Assembly (NCBI GenBank): GCA_002682825.1
Contig: NOKP01000024.1
Span: 496,001-560,000, forward strand
DNA: 64,000 nt
DNA from: Neonectria sp. B-13
Taxonomy: Eukaryota; Ascomycota; Sordariomycetes; Hypocreales; Nectriaceae
Direction of reading: 5' to 3'
Shown piece by piece: positions 11,999-23,489 of this stretch (position 1 is its first letter; each line of letters opens with the position of its first letter). The position numbers and the translations under genes are program-made. The notes below the pieces were generated by a model. It was not told where the DNA came from. It did not search any database and saw nothing but the letters and a program-made list of their open reading frames with translations.

Positions 11999-12066
11999 GG
12001 TGCCAGCAAGGGTGCCAGCTAGGGTGCCAGCTAGGGTGCCAGCTAGGATGCTAGCTGGGGTGTTAG
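11999..12066. repeat. 12-bp minisatellite
   Basis: GGTGCCAGC(A/T)AG repeats with an exact 12-bp period at 11999, 12011, 12023 and 12035. Degenerate copies follow at 12047 and 12059. Copies 2-4 are identical, which points to recent slippage or unequal exchange. Confidence 0.85.
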
Positions 12067-12258
12067 TGTGCGGGGGAAGCGTCTGACTTCTTTCCAGTCG
12101 CTTAGTTGTTGCGGGGTAGCGCATTCAGTCGTCTGGAGACTTGAGTGATGGATAGATAACTAGTTAACATGTATCCGTATTCGCCCCATTATCCACCCTC
12201 CATCCCGCATTTCTCGCATTCCCAACACCTTCACACCTCCCTCCAAAGGCAACGGCAA

Positions 12259-13389
12259 ATGTCAGACACGCCATCATCCCATGAGTTCAAGCCGTCGAAC
12301 CCAGCGCAACTGACGCTGGAGGCATGGTCGCAGGGTTTCATGGTTGGCGCCTTGGTCATCATGGCCGGAATTACCCTCGCCAACATGCGGAGTGGAGTTC
12401 TGCTCCACAAACTCATTCTGCTGGAGGTCAGTGCAATCGTGTATCCGGACCGCGTGCAAATCCGGTTGCTTACCATGGCCAAAAGCTCGTCCTCGCTGTA
12501 CCCAACGGCTTCTTCACCTTCTTCGATCCTCCGGTCTGGGGCTGGTATCTCTCCTCCACTGCCGTCCTGCTCATTGCATCCTGGACCATACACAACATCA
12601 TCGCCTGGATGAAGAACAAGCCGTTTCTCGAGCGAAGGGGCAACTTGATATACATTGGCACCATAATACTCGCCCAACCATACTGGATACTGGAGCTGTA
12701 CGCGAACTTCACTTACTACAACGACATCGACAACCATCTTTTTGTCTCCACCAGGCCGCTTGAGGCGTTGTGCCGGTAAGCGTTCCCTTCTCCACACACA
12801 CTTTATTTTTCCTCTCTAATACTCACTCCTTACCGTCAGCGATCCATGGTGGGTCTTCACAACTGCGAACCTTTTCTGGAATATCAAATACCGCTATGAG
12901 TTCGGCTTTATCGAGATTGTCCGGGTGTCCCCACGGTTCGGCATCTTACTCTTGAGCATGTGTCTTAGCCTCGTCTTCATCACCGTCGACCTTTTGTCTG
13001 TGACTCCGGTTCTTGCGATCGGCGGTATCAACCCGTTTTGGAAGTTCGCGCTTGTGTTCAAGTGCCTCACCGACACCATCATCCTTGACGATTTCAAGAC
13101 GTCCTTGGACAAGCTGAGCCGGTACAAAATGAGTCAGATATACCAGCTCCCCTTCAGCATCAGGAGCGGCGAACTGCGACCATATGGGATGCAGGTAGAT
13201 AGAATAGTTGGAGACGCTGTGTCATGTCGTGCGAGCGCGGATATGGTGTCGATCGAGCAGATTGAGCGAATTGCTGGTGATGCAGACTTGAGCATATCGA
13301 CTGCGGACGCGGTTCCCTATCCCCCGCCCATTGCGTCATACCATGATTTCAGGGGAAATGTGAGAAAAGGGACTGACGGGAAGAAATAA
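12259..13389 (+). CDS. Uncharacterised fungal seven-TM membrane protein
   Basis: Three exons (12259-12426, 12486-12775, 12840-13389) join in frame to 335 residues. Using the upstream in-frame ATG at 12169 would give 365. About seven hydrophobic segments are visible. Recognisable stretches are LHKLILLELVLAVPNGFFTF across the first junction, WGWYLSSTAVLL, FIEIVRVSPRFGILLL and GINPFWKFALVFKCLTDT followed by IILDDFKTSLDKL. I know this pattern from a family of unnamed fungal integral membrane proteins with a cytosolic C-terminal tail. The tail here, from about residue 240, is hydrophilic. Receptor- or sensor-like topology is possible, but no ligand or partner can be inferred. The RTA1-like seven-TM gene lies convergently 1.2 kb away. 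Confidence 0.8.
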
Positions 13390-14561
13390 TCATTTATTAT
13401 ACATTCTTTGTGCGTGAGATGTGCGTTAAATCTTAAGGCAACCTGGGACGAGAATGTGAAATCTTACAACCGAGATCGCTGAGTTTATAAGTTTGTAGGC
13501 ATGTTCGAGCAGTGTCTAGATTTGAGTATTGCTCTTCCAAAGATCTATCCAACAAGTCTTGAACAAACTGGCAAGTGTGTCTAGCTTCGTCTGGGCAAAT
13601 TCTGTTGTAGGGTATGGGAAGCGTTGCATAGGCCGGAGAAAAAGAAAGATGCTCGTCCGCTCCGGATATTATTGAATTGCCTGACTTGCCGTTAAACTAG
13701 ACGGTCATCTTCTAAGGTGTCAGAAACGTCATTTGGGCCACTACGTGTGAACGGCGCTCGAAACTCGCTTCAGGGAGATTAGGTTTGCAGTCTCGTAGAA
13801 TAGTGCAAATAATTATGGCGCGCAAATTCAATATATACGAGGCACGCAGTCCGCGGGAACCAGCTTACACCTCGTCCTCCGTACGACGACGCCCAATATC
13901 TGCCGCACTCCAGAAACAATCAAGTCAGACTACAAGTCACAGAGTATTCGGGGTTTTTACGACTTCCGAAACCCCTTGCCTGTGCCAGCCTCTTCCAACT
14001 TCCCCGTCATATGGAGCACATAGTTGATCTAAACCTCATTTGATTAGGATACCAACCCAGCATCCCGAACAGTGGCACCTTCGTCAACATCTTTGGCTTC
14101 TCTATGCTATTGCATGCCGTTCAAAGTATACGCTGCCAGACATGGGCCTCTATGATGAGCAAAATCAGTGGATGCATCCTCGAGATCTCAACCAATTCCT
14201 CTGCCTTAAGATTATTCTCCTGCCACCCCTTATCGTAGAGATACTATTTTCCTACACGCAACCGGAGAGCAAGGGTTCATAGTGAGAATGGGAAGGTCAT
14301 TGTATAATAGAGTCCTCGGGGGTTTGCTAGTTAATTGCATCACAACACCACACCCCACTCTACGTAACGGTAACAGTACTAGCCTAATTTATATCTAATG
14401 AACTAGCTAATCTATTTTAAGTATGCTAAGAATTCCCTTTCTAATCTAGCGTGAGAACGAAAACCGCGATTTTATCGACGGGTTGATTTTATACACCTCA
14501 ACAGACAATTTCGACCGTACGGTACTCCATTCTAGCAGCCCAACATGCCGCGGTGGAGTCC
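13390..14561. other. Convergent intergenic region, AT-rich to the right
   Basis: 1.2 kb between the stop codons of two convergent membrane-protein genes. The part from about 14330 to 14500 is AT-rich. The open stretches at 13785-14027 and 14040-14282 lack recognisable features, and the second begins with TTG, not ATG. Nothing functional is seen. Confidence 0.4.
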
Positions 14562-15735
14562 TTAATCGCGATCAGTTACCGTGGCCGAGTCTTGCCAGCT
14601 TTCGTTGTTCTCTCCCATATGCCGCAGCTCATTCTCTTCGGACCATGGCCGCAATTGATCGTCCTTACCCCATAGCAGGAAAACCGGGTCGAGGAAGTTG
14701 AAGATGCCGACCGCGACCACGATCATGACGGCGTCCAGGCCGATGAAGAATCCCTCGTGGGTGATCAAGTATCCATCCCAGCCCTGGATGAGCTCAACGG
14801 TACGGTAGATGCTTCGGATGAAAATCATAGTCAGGGAAATGAAAACGGCAATCAATAGCCTGAAATAACTCCCCGGCAGCGTCTGGTGGTGGGCCGGTTC
14901 CATCTTCCTGCTCTCGATGTATGACTTTTTGATAAACACTCTCCTCATGAAGTCCAAAACCAAGATGGCGAAGACGATCATGGCCGCCATCTGAAACACA
15001 ATACCGGCAACCTATTGAAGCGTTTGCGTCAGCTGTCGCGGCCCATCAAATTTTGAATGAACCAAACCACCCCCCGCCCCAGCTCCCCAAAACCCCCCAA
15101 AAGCAAAAGACAGATGCGAGCTCACCATGATGTTGGTTCCCGGCTTTGTGTCACCGTTAACCTTGTCTGCCTCAGTGGACGCCATAGCTCCTCCAATGGC
15201 CTGGACGACAAGGGCGATAACGTCACACGTCAGGAAGACGATGGCATACATCTTAGGGCCGAGAATGGAAGAGTGGCGACCTAGCCGGTTGATTAGAGCG
15301 CCCAGGATAACGTATAATCCTGCCGTGCAGAAGGTTGGGGCGATGATGAGCGTTGTGATTTGCATCAGGAAGGCGTCGCCATTATACGGACACTCGCTCG
15401 ACCAGGTACGGCCAGCCCAGCCGATCAATTCGGCTGCCGAAGACGAGTTAGCAAAGAATGAACACTGTTCAAACGACACTAGGTGTGGTTAGGGTTAACA
15501 TACTCATAGCCCCGATTGCAAAGGCGAGCGAAGTCCATCTTCGTTGTCTGACATATTGGATCATGTGGCCTGAAAGACTGAGGAAGAAGAGAACACAGAA
15601 TGCAATTCCGACCCCCAAAGTCGGTACATAACCATAAGACGTCTCAAGGCCAGGTACTAGGTTGTGACAGCCACTCTTCAAAGTTTCCAGCTGCTCCTGG
15701 GTGAGTGTCCCCGGCGCTTCTGTGGCGTTCGACAT
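14562..15735 (-). CDS. RTA1-like lipid-translocating seven-TM protein
   Basis: A member of the fungal RTA1/RTM1 family of seven-TM proteins linked to lipid translocation and resistance to toxic sterol or sphingolipid-pathway compounds. Three exons (15735-15504, 15433-15126, 15011-14562) join in frame to 329 residues. The first junction gives GAMTELIGWAGRTW. The hallmark GRHSSILGPKMYAIVFLTCD and ALVVQAIGGAMAS follow, then RSIYRTVELIQGWDGYL and GIFNFLDPVFLL in the later helices. The N-terminal 40 residues are short and outside the membrane; the C-terminus is acidic and cytosolic. Length and order of motifs match the family. The exact transported lipid is unknown. Confidence 0.92.
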
Positions 15736-18250
15736 GACTCCGTGTTTTCAAGTCAATCGAGGCTTGAAATGCAGTGACGGGGTTAATCAAGGTTTAGTTA
15801 ATGGTACTCGAGACCACAACAAGATATGAGATTTGGATCTCGAAGTGAAACTGGCATTTTCGACCTTGGGGCGGGCAAGTGATGCATATATACCACTGCA
15901 ACATGTCAGAACATGGAGCACATCCATGCAATTCTCAACTCTATCCACCGCGGTGCCCCTCGGATCCCGATATGGTTAGAGGCTCAGCCTTTGGTGATGA
16001 CGAGGCCCTCCCCTTTCTGATCCTCGTATCTGCCCCCGCTTAGTCATGGCATCGGACTCAAGCATCGGATCGCGAAGAAGGCAGAAAATGGCGAAGTGAG
16101 GGGTCCATTGCTGGCTCGCGTTGTTGGGTCTAGATAAACGAGACCCCGCCGTGTCTCTGTATCATGAAAGTTTAAGTTGTCGTACCTCCGGAGTTGGCTC
16201 TAGCTTCCGAAACGCCGCCTCGGAGTATACCCGTAGTACTTCAACGTCCGCGCCGGTGTAGTCGGCTTTATTGAAATGTCCGCCCAACGTTTTGTCCTAA
16301 AGACGAGGAGACGTTTCGAACGTGACGTACGAGGGTAAGCCCGATATCTGTAGCCAACTATGGCAGGAAGGGTACCTTGGGAACGCGCAGCCTCGTGACG
16401 GCAAATAAGGTCTGTGTCAAGGAGTGGAAAGACGAATAAGGAGAAAAAGAATAATGAGAACAAAGATAAATGCAAGGGAGCAGTATAGAGGAATCGGTTG
16501 TAGAAAAACGGGTCGCAGATTCATTTGCTCAAGGTTACCTCACATGCCTACCGAGACTTCTCACGTTGATGTCGAAGGAGATTCCCACTAAACAGACTTA
16601 ATTGATGTCCTTCGAGCAAGAGTTGTCAAGCCAGTCATAATCAAGTCTCCGTATGATCAAGTTGTTGTTGTAGACGAAATACCAGGAATCAATACGGTGA
16701 AGAGAAGCTATCCGACCTGTGTCAAGATGTTCCACAAGGAGAGAGCCAGAAAAACAAGGGGTACTGGGAACAAGTTTGGTGCAATCTCAGAGCTAACTTT
16801 GACTCGGGCTCTCTGACACCGAAAGTGTCTTACAACAACCAAGACACTAAAAAGGCGCCAGATTTCGGTGAAGCGAGATCTACGATATCGTATCGACTGT
16901 CCACAACTGTCATAGCTACTCCGTTGTAATTGGACACCTTGTGCTGTAGATTGTTTGAAGACGCGCGTCCTGTTAGCTAGTTGGGCTGGGTGACGTCTGC
17001 TGTGGCTTAATTCTTGTCCGGTATATTGCAATTGGTGCTGCAGAGCGATCCTTGCATGAAACTTGCCCTCGTATTGCCCTCGCATTTACCTCGTATTCGT
17101 CTCATGTGCGAAGGAGGCGGCCGACCAGCAGAAAACGACAACGTTAGAAGCGGGCCGACGGGGGATGGCAAGCAATGATTCGTTGCTCCACTTCATTATC
17201 ATACTGTGTTGGACGGAAGAGGCTAAGAAAATTGTGGCTTGGGGGGCAACAACAAAGTCCGCCAACCGGAGGGAATGTGAGATCGCGAGGTGGACTGAAA
17301 GCCATCCATGCGTGACCGGCGAAGCCGGGCCATGGTTGGTGGTCGGCTTTTCTAGGAGCGGGTGGACTCTTGTAAAGAGTGTGTGTCCTTCCCCGCCGGT
17401 GCCGTCAGGGAACGGGACTTTGCTTCAGAGGAAGATCGTGTTTATTCGACCGAGAAACCGTGGGAATTCCAGATAGAAGATAACGCAAAATCTCACTAGT
17501 ATTCTTCACGACGTCCCTCGTGCAAGGAAAGCGGTTATTTAGTCAATAAGGCCGGAGGAACGAAGAAAAGAAGCCTCAAGAGTAGAATACCCGTAGCCGT
17601 TCTCTAGATACAACTTACTGCCGTCCTTCTCCGCTTGCAGGTCTTGAAGCCCGTCCGTGTCTTGGTGTAGGCTCTTCTGGGTTCCACCACGGGGATCCCG
17701 ATATGGGGAGTGATCCTGGCTTATTTAGTTCCAATTCGGATCCACCAGGCTGGGGAGATTAATGCCCCACTATCCTCGGATCTTTAACGAGGTACGAGGG
17801 AATGCGAGAAATAATATACAGTCGAGTGGGTCGGACCCTGTGCCATTCAGGACCCATAGTGTAAGTCGATAAAACTCCTGTGCCTGCTCTACTGCCTCTC
17901 CGTGATCTGCCACGCAAAAACTAGCAATTGTCCCTGAGTTGAGGCCGGATGCATTGTTCATGAATCAATAGGGGATCCATGTTTGCAAGTCCCACCTTCC
18001 ACGCATGATCACTTTGACATGTTTGCATCCGCGACAACTGATATTGGGGTTGCTATACTGAGCATATCATACACGAGGATAACCACAAACAACAAACGAG
18101 CGGCTATCGTTACGCATGATGGAACTTTTGTTTCAACGCCTCAAGCCCACCAGTCAAAGACAAGGTCATGCCCAAACTCGCGCCTATAGCCTTTACCCCA
18201 TGACCAGTCTCTCCATACCACGCTAGCGTGGCGTGGCATCTCCCTCTACC
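15736..18250. other. Intergenic region without a supported gene
   Basis: 2.5 kb between the start of the RTA1-like gene and the 3' end of the P450 pseudogene. Open stretches such as 16708-17085 (-) and 17063-17476 (+, TTG start) show no protein-like features. A perfect 14-bp palindrome at 18218-18231 is listed separately. Otherwise nothing is seen. Confidence 0.45.
18218..18231. repeat. Perfect 14-bp palindrome
   Basis: CCACGCTAGCGTGG reads the same on both strands and sits about 20 bases beyond the stop codon of the P450 relic. It could be a protein-binding site or a small hairpin; function is unknown. Confidence 0.6.
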
Positions 18251-19162
18251 TCACTTCTTCTCAGCCGTTGGTGAACAGTCCCTTTCAATAAGGGCTATAT
18301 GTTGAGGACTGCGAGGCTTAATTCGGATGGCGAATGCAGGCGCATCATGTTTCTCACATACTGTGCTAAAGGTATCGATTTCTTGACCCTATTTTGCGTG
18401 ATTAGCAAGCCTCCTTCGTGTTGTCGTTCGAACTCATCTTACTGGAGCTGCGAGAAATCAAAGCAGTAAATCAGTCACGCTATGGCAATCCAAATATTCA
18501 AGTCGCCAACATTCCAACTCACCCACACTGACTCGTCGTCCTTTTTCGAGGCCATGTTAGTATCGAGTTCAGAACTCACTGGAAGTGTGCACAGATGAGG
18601 GAGCAAACCCGCTCCAAAGGACCAATGACCCTTCAATGGGTTGTTCAAGTCTTCATTAAGGAATCTCTCGGGTTTGAATCGCTCTGGGTCTTCATACTCA
18701 TCTGGGTTCAGCGCAAGTTCCCACGCATTCCAGGTGAAGACGGTTCCGGTCGGGAATTTGTAACCCTCACACTCGTCGTCCCTTGTAAGAGTTCGGAACA
18801 CGCCCAGCTGCACAAAAGGTCTCCATCGGAGGGACTCTTTCGTGGCTGCAGTGATTTAGGGCAAAGAACCTCTGTCCTCGAAGCTAGGCAGGCGTTCTGC
18901 GTGAGATCCGCAAACAGCATCAAATTCGGCCCTGGCTTTCTGGACCCATTCTGGATAGATAGCCGCGGCTGCTATCACCTGGCCGATTGCGTTCCTTGAA
19001 GTATCGCTACCAGCTTCAATCAGTGTTCCAAAGATGAACACATTCTCGGAGTCCTTTGCGTCAAAATTTCCTGTTGCCTTCATATAGTCCACAGCAAAGC
19101 AGGGCTCAGCCGTTCCCTGTTCAACTTTCTTCTTGTTGAGATTGATTTCGTATTCGTAGGTC
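18251..19162 (-). pseudogene. Cytochrome P450, 5'-truncated and broken
   Basis: The C-terminal half of a monooxygenase is readable on the minus strand. It contains the I-helix oxygen-binding motif (LIEAGSDTSRN), the ExxR helix (KESLRW), FKPERF and the heme approach GHWSFGAG. The tail AFAIRIKPRSPQHIALIERD follows before a TGA at 18253-18251. It cannot make an enzyme. The N-terminal half is missing, and a TAA at 18858-18856 interrupts GSLP-ITAATKES where Tyr is expected. After a probable intron with a perfect TACTAAC branch site, the heme loop reads GRRVSVG, so the cysteine ligand is Ser (AGT). One extra base then shifts the frame before WNVGDLNIWIAIA, and the next codon is TGA where Arg is expected. 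Several independent lesions show old decay. Confidence 0.88.
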
Positions 19163-19362
19163 CTGCAGGCTAAGTCAGCTCCAAGTCGTAAAGCCGGAGG
19201 ATCAGGCACTATTCGTGGCGTTGGGGCTGGCTTCATTTAGCGTCTTGTGTATTGGCATGAAGATCGTTAGGTTGGAGAGTAGGATTATGGGCTGGTGGAA
19301 ATACGGACTCCTTCCTACTTCCCTGGTGACTCCTGGTTACAGCGTATATCGTAATGTAGCAT

Positions 19363-19455
19363 CTAATGTAGTCGGACGCCGTACCCCTGGCAGTCAATCT
19401 GCTTCTGGCGACATTGGCGACACCTGGGCGTCTGTTCGTCGCACCTGACCGGCAT
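19363..19455 (-). pseudogene. Remnant of a Zn2Cys6 regulator (second half of the finger)
   Basis: The minus strand reads MPVRCDEQTPRCRQCRQ, then KQIDCQGYGVRLHY: the last four cysteines of a zinc cluster and the usual C-x-GYGV-R sequence after it. The first CxxC of the cluster is not found upstream in this frame. Upstream of 19455 the frame runs instead into translated 11-bp repeats. The frame is lost soon after 19363. It lies beside the broken P450, so the two may be debris of one former cluster. Confidence 0.65.
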
Positions 19456-19610
19456 TGCTAGCGCGATATGTCCCGGATCCCTTTGACGTGCTTCCGGGGC
19501 TCGGGCGACATCGATGAGAAGGGGAGGGGAGACATCTGGTCGGGAGGAAACTGGCGGTATGTTGGTATGGGAGCCAATCCCGAGCGAAAGGGGCGAGGAT
19601 ATCCGCTCCG

Positions 19611-19681
19611 CCGGGTCTTCGCCGGGTCTTCGCCGGGTCCCCACCGGGTGTGCCCCGGGCCTGTCCCGGGTGTGCCCCGGA
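19611..19681. repeat. 11-bp GC-rich tandem repeat
   Basis: CCGGG starts at 19611, 19622, 19633, 19644, 19655 and 19666, with a partial copy at 19677: an exact 11-bp period. The units are two identical CCGGGTCTTCG copies followed by variants such as CCGGGTGTGCC. It lies immediately upstream (minus sense) of the zinc-finger remnant. Confidence 0.85.
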
Positions 19682-20223
19682 TTTCCCCATGGTATGAATC
19701 CTGCCGGGACCGTGACCGTGTGCATTTCGATGGATTAGGTTCGTCACCACTCTTATTATTGCCGTTTCCAGAACTAGCATATCAGTCACATTTCGGGCTC
19801 GGCTTTCGTTCGTCAGAGTGAGAACGGGGTAAAAGGTTGCCGAAAGATACGCCAACAGGTACCTCTCACCCGAGTCAACTCTCCTGTGAAGACCGTGCAA
19901 CCCCGCAATCCCATTTACATGGGCCCTCAGAGTTCCACATTAATACAGGTTAGGTTGCTTTGTAGCGTCGTCCTTATATCAGGTAAGCAGAGAGCAGGTT
20001 ACAGGTTCAGCAGGAATGTATTAAAACAGTGCCATCCTCAAGGACCCTCTCGACTTGCAATAAGCGTCCCACTTTCTCGTCTTGTTCTTGATCCTCTGAT
20101 ACCCATTACCGTCCCGGTCAACGCCGTTCATGACCTGGATATTAACATCTGCCTTGAATTACACCTCCCTTTCAACTCTTATTGCCCTCCCCAGAAGTTG
20201 AACGACATTGCGCCTTGCCTACC
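19682..20223. other. Upstream region of the amino-acid permease
   Basis: No gene seen. This is the probable promoter and leader of the permease that starts at 20224. The last 150 bases are pyrimidine-rich, as is common in fungal leaders. No clear TATA box or operator was identified. Confidence 0.4.
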
Positions 20224-22006
20224 ATGATGGCCTCCAAGAACCTTAGCCACGAAAAGGTCGCAGGGATCACCGACGTCACTCGGACGGCCTCCTATGCAGC
20301 CGGCGATTCTGAGGTCGCAGGGGGTGCCACTGTCACCCATACAGAAACGAAGCGCAACATTAAGTCTCGTCACGCACAAATGATTGCAATTGGGGGTACC
20401 ATCGGCACCGGCCTCTTCGTTGGAGCCGGCCAGGCTCTGGCAACTGCTGGGCCCGCGAATATATTCTTGGCATATACAATCATTTGCTTCTTCGTCTACG
20501 GAATCGTAACTGCGACATGCGAAGTCAGCGCATACCTCCCTGTCTCTGGGTCCTCGATGTCCTTTTATGGCACACGATTTGTCTCTAAGAGTCTTGGCTT
20601 TGCTATGGGCTACCTATATTGGTATTCCTTTGGTATTCTTGTTGCATATGAGGTCACTGCTGCAGCTCTAGTTATCAACTACTGGCCAAATGATCTTCAT
20701 ATTGCAGTCTGGATTACCATTATGCTGGTTGTTATTATCGGCTTGAATATGACTCCGGTGGGAATCTACGCTGAGTCTGAATTTTGGTTCGCGTCGCTAA
20801 AGGTCATTATGATCATCGGTCTCCTTATCCTTGCATTCATCCTCTGTCTTGGGGGAGGCCCTGATGGACGCCGTCTCGGCTTTACCTATTGGCAGAACCC
20901 TGGTGCGATGAACGAGTATCTTGTTAAGGGCGACGCTGGCCGGTTTTGCGCGTTCATTTACGCCCTGACATTCTCTGTCTTTTCCTTCGTCTTTGGACCG
21001 GAACTCAGTAAGACACCTACAACCAAGATAAAAGATTGAGCAATGCAGCTAACTGGTCTTTTAAGTCACTTTGACAGGCGGAGAGATGCAGTCGCCAAGA
21101 AAGAATCTTCCGCGAGCCGCCAAGACCTTCATCTATAGATTGATCACCTTCTATGCACTTGGAGCTCTGGCAATTAGCGTCATCTGCAGGAGCGATGCCC
21201 CAGGACTGACAAATGGTGGCTACGGAGCTGCTGCTTCCCCTTGGGTGATCGCAATGAAAGAGGCGGGAATCAACATCCTCGACAGCATCGGTAAGTTCTT
21301 TTCGCTTGGGAGAGAAAGTCGGACAGTGCAGCTAACTGGTCGTGCAGTTAATGCTGGTATTGTCCTGTCTGCCTGGTCGTCAGGAAATTCTTATCTCTAC
21401 ATGGCAAGCCGCTCGCTATATTCATTATCGAGGTCAGGCAATGCTCCAGCCATATTCTCTCGATGCAATCGCTGGGGTGTGCCAATCAACGCCATTCTTA
21501 CCAGCGCGCTCTTCTCCCTTCTAGCCTACCTCAACGTTGGGTCATCAACAAGTATGGTCTTTAACTGGTTTATCAACATGACTAACACCGCTGGATTCAC
21601 CTCTTGGATCTGTTGTTGCATTATCCTACTGAGATTTCGCAAGGCCTGCGAAGCTCAGGGTATAACAAATGTTCCTTATCAGTCTATGCTGCAACCCTAT
21701 GCCGCTTGGGTTTGTTTAGTGGTTTTCACGTGTCTACTACTACTCAACGGCTTCTATGTCTTCTTTCCCGGACAGTGGTCTGCTTCAGCTTTCCTCACTG
21801 CCTATATAGGGCTTCCCATTTTCCTAGTGATTTACGCTACCCATAGGATTATCTGCTGGAAGGATTCTTGGTTGATTAATCCTGCTAAGGTCGACTTGCA
21901 CACTGGGTTGGACGTCATACTAGCTCTCGAGGACACCGAAGTGGAGGGTGAGGCCGAGAAGAAGGCTGGAATCGTGCGCAAGGCCCTCAGGGCTCTGGGT
22001 GGTTAA
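20224..22006 (+). CDS. Amino-acid permease (AAP/YAT family)
   Basis: A plasma-membrane amino-acid:proton symporter with twelve membrane segments. The first ATG is at 20224; the longer open frame begins with TTG. Three exons (20224-21007, 21066-21290, 21348-22006) join in frame to 555 residues. The family signature is clear: IKSRHAQMIAIGGTIGTGLF with VGAGQALATAGP at TM1, then EVSAYLPVSGSSMSFYGTRF, GLNMTPVGIYAESEFWFAS, LTGGEMQSPRKNLPRA across the first intron and ASRSLYSLSRSGNAP after the second. Substrate range is not readable; members include general, proline and GABA permeases. It heads a run of amine and amino-acid catabolic genes that includes a GABA transaminase 14.7 kb downstream. The two introns share an identical 15-base segment (see findings). 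Confidence 0.93.
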
Positions 22007-23318
22007 ATCCATGCCATGGTTTGTCTCAAGGTGGCTTATGCTTCTATGTCAAAGTTATATTTGTTGAGTGTATCTGAAGTGATTAGGTGCCGATCGTGTT
22101 GCCTACCATGAAAGTGTGAGCTTGTTTCGACGATGCTTCCGCCCATTGACTTGTCCACTCTTTGAATGCCGCATTCTTCTATTGGTCTCCGCTCGCCGGA
22201 TTTCTTTTCCCTGATCACAACCAATTCATTAAACTGATCTCAATGTCCACCGCAGTAACTTGGCAGATGACGTCACCCAGATGCCCGTGTCTTTCACCAG
22301 GATCGAAGCATCCTAATCCTCGGCTACCGGTATGTGTTTAACTAGACCTAAGCATGCGCCGGAGACGCACTTTACGGTGAGTTGTAGATCCCTTCCGTGA
22401 AGTACCCGCCATACATCTAGAACCTACGTAGTAGAGGTCAAGGGTAAGTCAAAGGCATATTCCGGAAATTAAGGAGCCCTCAGAAAGGGTTAACTTTGTC
22501 CAAGAACCCACCTCGCATTCGACATCCAACATGCAGCAGCCCTTGTGTTCTCGATGAAGCGACTCAGTGTGAGCATCGGCTATTACGGGAACCAGACTGT
22601 GAGGCTACGGGCCATTCGGATTTCCAGTAGGCACATAGTAAGTCTCATTGGCTTGAGAACGGACACTTCGCCGTTGCTAAGCGAAAAACTAGGCCCAACC
22701 CTGGTTTCTACCTTGGAGCAGGTGTTAGTGTCGCTGCAGCGTGGTGTGTAGAAGTCTAATGGAGCGGCTACCGCCGGAGAGATCTACTGTGTCTGTGTGA
22801 AGCAGGCACTTATCGAATCCACTATCGCTACGAACATAGTCGCAGAGTGTCCTAAGCCGAGCTTGGAGGCCCACATTTGCAAACTGGTAGCCACCTAGGA
22901 TAAGAGGAACGGAAGGTTATATGCGGCCTTGACGGTAGTCAACAGTAGGAAAGATCAAGAATGTCTCAATGATGACATCGAAAGAAGAAGGGAGTGATGT
23001 TCGTCCACCGACCTGCAGCCGGCCCGGTGTCCCGGGCCCCTGATCCCTGTGAACGTAGTGGCGCTGCCAGTGCCCGATTGCAGATTCTTGGAGTATCAAG
23101 GTCTTGGGTGCGTCCAAGTAGGTTGACAGAGTATGACTTGATTGAGTACATACAGACCCTCGGGCCGGGCTTATAGAGGGTTTGCACTCCCCGGTGAGTC
23201 TAATTTTACCGGAACTAATTACCTAAAGAAGCCTAATTATTTCGGCTGAGGGAATGCACGGGGATTGACCCCATCCGCCCTCCGTACGTAGCCTGTGGTC
23301 GGGAACTGGTGCCTCAAT

Positions 23319-23332
23319 ACTCCGTACGGAGT
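23319..23332. promoter_or_regulatory. Perfect 14-bp palindrome in the HAD gene upstream region
   Basis: ACTCCGTACGGAGT is fully self-complementary and contains CCG...CGG half-sites. It lies 71 bases before the TATA box and 157 before the ATG at 23490. A related CTCCGTACG occurs at about 23279. It could be bound by a dimeric regulator or could be a dispersed repeat motif. Confidence 0.45.
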
Positions 23333-23389
23333 GGTGGAATGGGGTGCCGCGCAGGGTAAACTCGACAGCGAATCAGCGTTCCTCTGGTG

Positions 23390-23397
23390 TATAAAAC
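23390..23397 (+). promoter_or_regulatory. TATA box of the HAD gene
   Basis: TATAAAAC lies 93 bases upstream of the ATG at 23490, a usual distance for fungal TATA promoters with a short leader. Confidence 0.6.
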
Positions 23398-23489
23398 GGG
23401 CAAGTTCACCACGCCATCATATTGGTTGCATCATCCATAACAGCTTCTTTCCACCATCAGTTCGAGACTCTCTCAACCCCAAGACCATC

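Larger units (their letters stand above)
11601..12258. other. Intergenic region with two low-complexity tracts
   Basis: The 3' flank of the GH32 gene and upstream region of the seven-TM gene. It contains a polypurine tract and a 12-bp minisatellite, both listed separately. An upstream ATG at 12169 is in frame with the chosen start at 12259 and would add 30 Pro/His/Ser-rich residues. Confidence 0.5.
22007..23489. other. Intergenic region upstream of the HAD gene
   Basis: 1.5 kb with no supported gene. Near the right end there is a perfect palindrome (23319-23332) and a TATA box (23390-23397), listed separately. A GC-rich CCGGCCCGG-type stretch lies at about 23015-23035. The rest is unremarkable. 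Confidence 0.5.

Noticed and set aside
15488..15500. Interstitial telomere-like TTAGGG sequence
   Set aside because: Only one full TTAGGG plus a partial unit, lying inside intron 1 of the RTA1-like gene; too short to mean anything.
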